In this document: piece after piece, positions 59,095-64,000 of the stretch
How the letters are laid out: each line of letters begins with the position of its first letter
Position numbering within the stretch: position 1 is the first letter of the stretch
Source of the DNA: Tupaia tana
Taxonomy: Eukaryota; Chordata; Mammalia; Scandentia; Tupaiidae
Length of the DNA: 64,000 nt
Direction: 5' to 3'
Assembly (NCBI GenBank): GCA_026018925.1
Contig: JAKSZU010000029.1
Span: forward strand, 14,249,778-14,313,777
The notes under the pieces: model-generated
Told to the model about the DNA's origin: nothing
The model's input: the letters and a program-made list of their open reading frames with translations, nothing else
The model's database searches: none
Made by a program: the position numbers and the translations under genes

Positions 59095-59300
59095 ATTGAA
59101 AGACAACTCTCTGTGTCCCCTTTCGCCAATCCCCTGGCAACCACCATTCTGTCATCTGTTTCTATGACTTTGACTACTTCAGGTACCTTGGTTAGTGGAA
59201 TCACACACTATTTTATTTCAAAAGTATTCCATGGATCAAAATAGATCTCCCTAATTTTTATCTGTCGATTGGTATTCACACATCTGTAATATAAGACCAT
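59095..59300 (-). mobile_element. Ancient L1 3' fragment (antisense)
   Basis: Unit-shared; CTGGCAACCACCATTCTGTC core. Confidence 0.55.
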
Positions 59301-59307
59301 AATTGGG

Positions 59308-59671
59308 GGGCAAACAGGGATAGTAGTAGTTAAGGTACTGGACTCCCACATGACTGATTGTGGTTCGAGTCCTGAACTCAGCAGTTTGCAAAACACACTG
59401 GAGGGGCTGGCAGTTGGTGTGCTGGTTAAGGCATTGGACTCCCATATGGCTGACTATAGTTCAAGTCCTGGACCTGGAGGGCTTGCTTTCTCTCTCTCTC
59501 TCTCTCTCTCTCCCCTCTCTCATGTCTTGTCAAATTAATAATAATAATAATAATAAATATTTTTTTAAAAAAGAGAGAGACAATCACACTGGATATGTGT
59601 GCATGCATTCCCAAAATCCTGAAAGGAAATAGGAAAGAGAAGAGAAGGTGATTCTTGCTTTCCTTGTCTCC

Positions 59672-59751
<80 letters not shown>

Positions 59752-59755
59752 GTTT
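59308..59755 (+). mobile_element. Old long SINE split by a short SINE, with (TC)n
   Basis: Pieces 59308-59402 and 59581-59755. CACACTGGA is repeated at the junctions. (TC)n of about 70 bases at 59678-59748. Confidence 0.8.
59403..59580 (+). mobile_element. Short SINE inside an older SINE
   Basis: GGGGCTGGCAGTTGGTGTGC head, (TC)n, CTTGTCAAATTAATAATAAT end. Confidence 0.8.
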
Positions 59756-59891
59756 ATGTTAAAAAAAATTCTACTACTGACAAAGAAGAATTTACCTAAG
59801 TTAACAAAAATTTGGGATGGGTTGATATACAATATAATTGCCTATTAGATTTGATAACATAAAATATATTAACTTTTCACATGCACCAAAT

Positions 59892-59892
<1 letters not shown>
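59756..59892 (-). other. Start of a truncated OR-unit upstream block
   Basis: Matches the beginning of blocks a-g (TATTAGATTTGATAACA, AACTTTTCACAT) and then stops at the microsatellite. Confidence 0.55.
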
Positions 59893-59926
<34 letters not shown>

Positions 59927-59985
59927 TGTGTGTGTATGTGTGTGCATGTGTGTGTGTATATATATATATATATGTTATATATTGC
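59893..59985. repeat. (GATA)n-(TG)n-(TA)n compound microsatellite
   Basis: About eight GATA units, a TG-rich part, then (TA)n, at the junction between OR-unit sequence and HAL1. Confidence 0.9.
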
Positions 59986-61842
59986 TCCCATTTCTTAACC
60001 TCTGCCCTTTCCCATACTCTGCTCACACTATCTCTGGTGTCTACAGTTATATTCCATTCCTTTTCCCCCTACACTTTATTAATCACATCATTTCCTTAAT
60101 AATCTAACTACTTTCAATAGGAAGTTCTGCTGGTAATTTCAAAAAAAGCAGTTTTAACTTTAATAAATCAAAGAAATGCTAAGGAACTTTGCTTAAAACT
60201 TAAAGTTAGGAAACAGGTTAGGAATCTATTCAAATAGTAGGTATATGAACCTATTGACAGCTCAAGACAGGACAAAAATCCTTAGAACAAGACAACAAAG
60301 CCTAGAATAAAATCAGCAATGTTTTAGTCAAAAGTCATAAAATGCTATTTCACCAGTTCAGTCTCATGCACTTAATCTATCTTCTGTTGTGTTTCAATCT
60401 CCCCAATTAAAATTTGGGATATAATATTTAACTCCAGACTTGTCCCTATGATTAAGTAGGCCATTTTCTTAGTTTTAGAACTCTTATTTCTGTGTGCCTG
60501 TATTTAATTTTTCTGATCTAGCACTCCCTTGAGAACTTTCTGGAGATCTGGTCTGGTACTGGTAAGTTCTTCAAGTTTTGTTTATCTGAGAATGTTCTTG
60601 TCTTTTCTTCCCACATGAAGTATAATCTTGCCAGGTAAAGTATACTTGATTGAAATTGCTTTTCCCTTAACACGTTGAATATATTTTCCGTTTCTTACCT
60701 CACTCGCATTGTTTCTGATGAGAGGTCTGCTGTCAGCCTGATGGGATATCCTTTGTAGGTATCTTGCAGTTTTTCTCTTGACAATCTTAGTATCTTGTCT
60801 TTGTGGTTTTGTTCAGTCTGGCTATAATGTGTCTAGAAGAAGATCTTCTAGGGGTCATTCTATTCAGGGTCCTTTGTATTTCTTGTGACTGGATCTTTGA
60901 GTGCCTCTTTAGCTTTGGTAAGTTTTCTTGCAGGATTTTATGGAATGTATTATCAATGCCCTTATAAGTCTCTCTGCCTTCTGGGATGCCAATTATCTGG
61001 ATGTTTGGATGTTTGATGATACCTACTATTTCTCGTATATTATTCTTACTTTGGGGGGCAATTTTCTCAGTCTTTTTGGTGGATTTTTCAAAGCCAGCAA
61101 TTTTCTCTTCTACATCTGAGATTCTATTTTCTGTATGATCTAGTCTGCTTTTAATACTTTCAAGGGAGATTTTGACTTCCTCTATTATAGCCTTCATCTC
61201 TAACAGGTCCATTTGATTCTTTTTTAAAGTGTGTAATTCCTCTTTTAGATCTTGCAAGAATTTCCTCACCTCCTGGAACTCATCATCTCCTTTCTCTTCT
61301 GCAGTTCATTGGCTCTCTTCTCTTCCTTCTCTGTTAGCTTTGCCATTATGAATATTCTAAATTCTTTATCAGACATTTCAATGATTTCCACTGTACTGTC
61401 TCTAGATGAAGAGGAGTTATTCTTTTCCAATGGAGGAGAGGTATTTTCTTGCTTTCCCATATTTCTTGTGGCCTTGCAGTGATTTTTAGTCATCTGATGG
61501 ATGTTGTGTTTCTTCCAAATTAAAATTCAATCTGAGCATTCAACAATGTGCAGAAAGAGGTGCTCTGGAATCTCTTTGCTGTTCTGTTTTGATCCCTTTG
61601 TGCAGCAGATTAAATAGATATTGAGGAATTTGTTAACCCTAATAGTATTTGGATGTTTGCCTATAGTTCCCTTAGATCCGTCTAGAAATACAGTGAATGG
61701 AGACTGAGGGGCAGAGAGATGAGATAAAAGAAAAATAAAAGGAAACACAGAGAGCAAAAACAACATCAAAGAAACAGAGAAAAGGAGGAAAAAAACAACA
61801 AAACTTTTTTTAAGCAAAAAATAGAAAATTGCGTGGTACAAA

Positions 61843-62298
61843 ATCACTATTTCTCAGGAGCCATGAAGAACTCTTCTTCTGAAGGCCTGCCCCTTGCCTG
61901 TCCTGGGTGGAAGGGGGAGAGGGGACTATTAACAAGATAAAGGGAAGTGCTGAAAGCCCAGAAAGCACTTTACCTTTAAAAAATTTTTAAAGGAACAATT
62001 ACAAAAAAAATGAGGAGACAGAGACAAAGACAGAGAGAAGGCTAGAGGGGCTTGGCTTCCTACCACTTGAGTTTGTGGGCTGGAGGCTGAATTATCAGTA
62101 GAAAATCTTCATTTCTATTTTTTGCCTGAAATCACTATTTCTCAGGAGACATGGAGAACTCTTTTTCTGAAGGCCTACCCCTTGCCTCTCCACTTGAGTT
62201 TGTGGGCTGGAGGCTGAATTATCAATAGAAAATCTTTACTTCTCTTTTTTGCCTGAAATCACTATGTCTCAGGATCCATGAAGACCTCTTCTTTATAA
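61843..62298 (-). repeat. HAL1 5' monomer array (one long, one short, one partial)
   Basis: Monomer starts share ATCACTATTTCTCAGGA (plus-strand reading) at 61843, 62132 and 62257. The lengths are 289 and 125 bp. The long one minus its putative intron is 128 bp. Confidence 0.85.
61903..62063 (-). other. Putative intron in a HAL1 monomer (161 bp)
   Basis: On the minus strand: CTCAAGTG|GTAGGAAGCC at the start, branch-like TTGTTAATAG, then CCCTCTCCCCCTTCCACCCAG|GAC. The neighbouring 125-bp monomer lacks exactly this segment. Confidence 0.7.
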
Positions 62299-62334
62299 GT
62301 ACTATTTAATATACTCTTAAGAGATAAGTAAGAA

Positions 62335-62582
62335 TGGGCCACCAGGTGGAATATTGGTTAAGGTGGTTGGAGTCTATGTGAGTAACTGCACAGTTCCAGT
62401 CCTTAACCCAGTGGCTTGAAAAACTACTCCAGGGTGTGTGTGTTCCCAAAATCTCAAAGGAAGAATGGAGAAGGGACTGTGGTGTGGTCATCCAGACCCC
62501 CCAAATTCTTACTTTTGCTTTTTCTCTGTTTCTCTGTCTCTCTCTGGTGAGCACACATGTCCTATAGGAAAAAAAAAAAAAA
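62335..62582 (+). mobile_element. Long SINE
   Basis: GGGCCACCAGGTGGAATATTGG head, CCAAAATCTCAAAGGAAGA body, GAGCACACATGTCCTATAGG end. Confidence 0.75.
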
Positions 62583-62652
62583 CTAAAACTGTTAGTTCTG
62601 CAACAATCCTAAGACTGATAATGTGCCATTCCTAGTGTGTATGTATGTGTGT

Positions 62653-62753
<101 letters not shown>

Positions 62754-62937
62754 ACCTTTTTTTCATATACTAATAAATTCCACATAAACTATTCACTGAG
62801 GTCTGTCAAGGTCTACAATAGTACGCTGGATAACCATGAGACCCACCAGAATGGCTAAGGAGAAAAGTGTTGGCAATGACATAGTTATCTCAATCAAGGG
62901 GGGAAAATAAGTTTACAAAAACTTACTGGTGCTACTG

Positions 62938-63170
62938 GGCCAGCAGGTGCTGTGGTGGTTAAGATGTTGGATTCCAACATGGCCTACAACAGTTCGAGTA
63001 CCAGACTTGGCAGACTGAAAATCATGCCAGCCATATATGTGTGCATGCCCCAAATTCCAGAAGGGTAGAGGAGAAGGGATTGTAGTGTGGCCATAACCCC
63101 TGGGGGGATTTCTCACTTTCCTTCATTGTCTTTCTCTGTCTCTCTCTCTCTCTGGTTAGCACACAAACCC
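62938..63170 (+). mobile_element. Long SINE
   Basis: GGGCCAGCAGGTGCTGTGGTGG head, box B AGTTCGAGTACC, CCTGGGGGGATTTCTCAC. Confidence 0.8.
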
Positions 63171-64000
63171 CATTCCTTTGTGACTTGTAGTTTTGGGGAC
63201 TAGATTTACAAACTGGCAAATGGCCACTGACTGTTAACACAGAGACTGGTGCTCACTCCAGCCTTCCCATACCATAGTCCACTGCCAACCCTAAAAATCC
63301 AAGTGCAACCTGTGCTCCCAGAAACAGGCATGTGCAAGGTGATATCAAGGGGACCATCAAGCCCACCCATTCATGGATACCAAGAGTTTGGCACTCTGTT
63401 GTCCCCCACCACCAATATTTGCTTTGGCCAAGGTATGGACTTGGTCCCATATCCCCCAGATTGGCTGGGGCCAAGGTCCACTGAACTCCAGGTGAACTGT
63501 CCAGCACCTTCCTATGCACAGTTCCAGACATATACTAACCAGGTCCCCTCCCATGATGCCATCTCTGGAGACACAGTAGAACCTTTTGCCCTAATCTATT
63601 AACCAGTTAGAAATAAGTTACTTAAGATGCCATTGTGGGTGTTGTCTGTTCCTATAGACCCTCTTCCTCTGGGGGCTGGATTGGGTTCACCATCCTAATT
63701 CCTTTGTGGGAAGGAGCTGCCAGGAGGGGTCAATATCAGCCTGGGATGGGGCAGGGAAGAAGTTACAGCCATTGGACAGGGCACCCATCATGCCCTGGAC
63801 TCACCCTAGACCCCTGCAGAGCTCCAGGTCCTTTTCCACAGATGTTGCTAACACTCACTCCCAGACCTAAGAAGGGCCAACTTCTGCACCTACCCATGCT
63901 GGGATCTCATAGCTGGACATTCATGCATCTAGGTGTGATGAGCTGTCCACTACATTTCCACCAAAAAGTATTTCTTGGGAGAAATATCCACTTGGGGATC
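63171..64000. other. Unclassified, more G+C-rich sequence
   Basis: About 830 bp whose composition and texture differ from the OR units. No receptor, no SINE and no L1 coding match. The longest plus-strand frame (63249-63602) has no recognisable domain, and overlapping minus-strand frames of similar length exist, so coding is not supported. It may be part of an unrecognised repeat continuing beyond the window. Confidence 0.35.

Larger units (their letters stand above)
59990..62298 (-). mobile_element. HAL1 (ORF1-only half-L1), second copy
   Basis: Reading on the minus strand: tandem 5' monomers (about 62298-61843), 5' UTR, ORF1 from 61493 (NMGKQENTSPPLEKNNSSSS, IEMSDKEFRIFIMAK, then LHTLKKNQMDLLEMKAIIEE and PNIQIIGIPEGRE, RTLNRMTPRRSSSRHI) to about 60520, then the ORF2-less HAL1 tail also seen at 31500-31850. 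ORF1 is broken by at least one frame change near 61265 and others. The last ~170 bp of the tail are missing at the microsatellite. Confidence 0.8.

Noticed and set aside
63249-63602. 117-residue plus-strand frame near the window end
   Set aside because: No recognisable domain, and two overlapping minus-strand frames of similar quality, as expected by chance in G+C-richer DNA.

Overview
This is gene-poor placental-mammal genomic DNA, roughly 60% A+T. It holds an olfactory receptor (OR) cluster built by tandem duplication and heavily overwritten by retrotransposons. Species is an inference. The dominant repeat is a tRNA-derived SINE with the box A-like motif TAGCGTAATGG and the box B GGTTCGAGTCC, and its youngest copies are almost undiverged. 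I believe it resembles the CYN SINEs reported from colugos (Dermoptera), so a colugo is my best guess at moderate-to-low confidence. The receptors themselves only establish a placental mammal.

Host genes. Seven class II OR loci, all on the minus strand and all close to OR family 7 (OR7A/OR7C-like), lie at 2069-2986, 7290-8219, 13761-14791, 22103-23031, 40130-41059, 47476-48405 and 57592-58551. Four have an intact single coding exon (7290, 40130, 47476, 57592). Three are broken (2069, 13761, 22103), the last by a single missing base. An eighth unit (about 35450-38050) keeps OR-type upstream flank but has no receptor; an L1 fragment and a truncated SINE sit where it should be. Each receptor has a splice acceptor just before its start codon. 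Seven copies of a ~1.2 kb upstream block (near 4640, 12640, 15860, 33430, 36740, 42180 and 49700) carry what looks like the untranslated first exon. Its CAG|GTGAGT-type donor is kept for the intact receptors at 7290, 40130 and 47476 and decayed in three of the four units whose receptor is dead or missing. An RPL6 processed pseudogene lies at 51371-52232.

Retroelements. A full-length, nearly intact LINE-1 (23933-30521) sits inside an ORF1-only half-L1 (HAL1) whose two halves are 23613-23932 and 30522-32510, with a target-site duplication. A second HAL1 lies on the minus strand at 59990-62298. The window also has many truncated L1 3' ends, one twin-primed L1, eight paralogous copies of an ancient L1 fragment in the receptor units, more than 50 SINEs, and long microsatellites.

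The most unusual signal is in the L1 and HAL1 5' ends. Both carry tandem monomers of about 125-129 bp, and some copies contain an extra segment (93-94 bp in L1, 161 bp in HAL1). That segment starts GTAGG, ends in a pyrimidine tract plus CAG, and contains a TTAAY branch-like motif. Copies without it lack exactly that GT...AG piece. The simplest reading is that these promoter monomers contain an intron that has been removed by splicing and copied back into DNA, in both families.

Region by region: 1-8.2 kb, two OR units; 8.2-23 kb, two OR pseudogene units with L1 debris; 23-33 kb, the nested L1/HAL1 inside the intron of the 22103 receptor; 33-39 kb, the OR-less unit; 39-51 kb, two intact OR units; 51-57 kb, RPL6 pseudogene and repeats; 57-59 kb, the last intact OR; 59-64 kb, HAL1, SINEs and an unclassified end.
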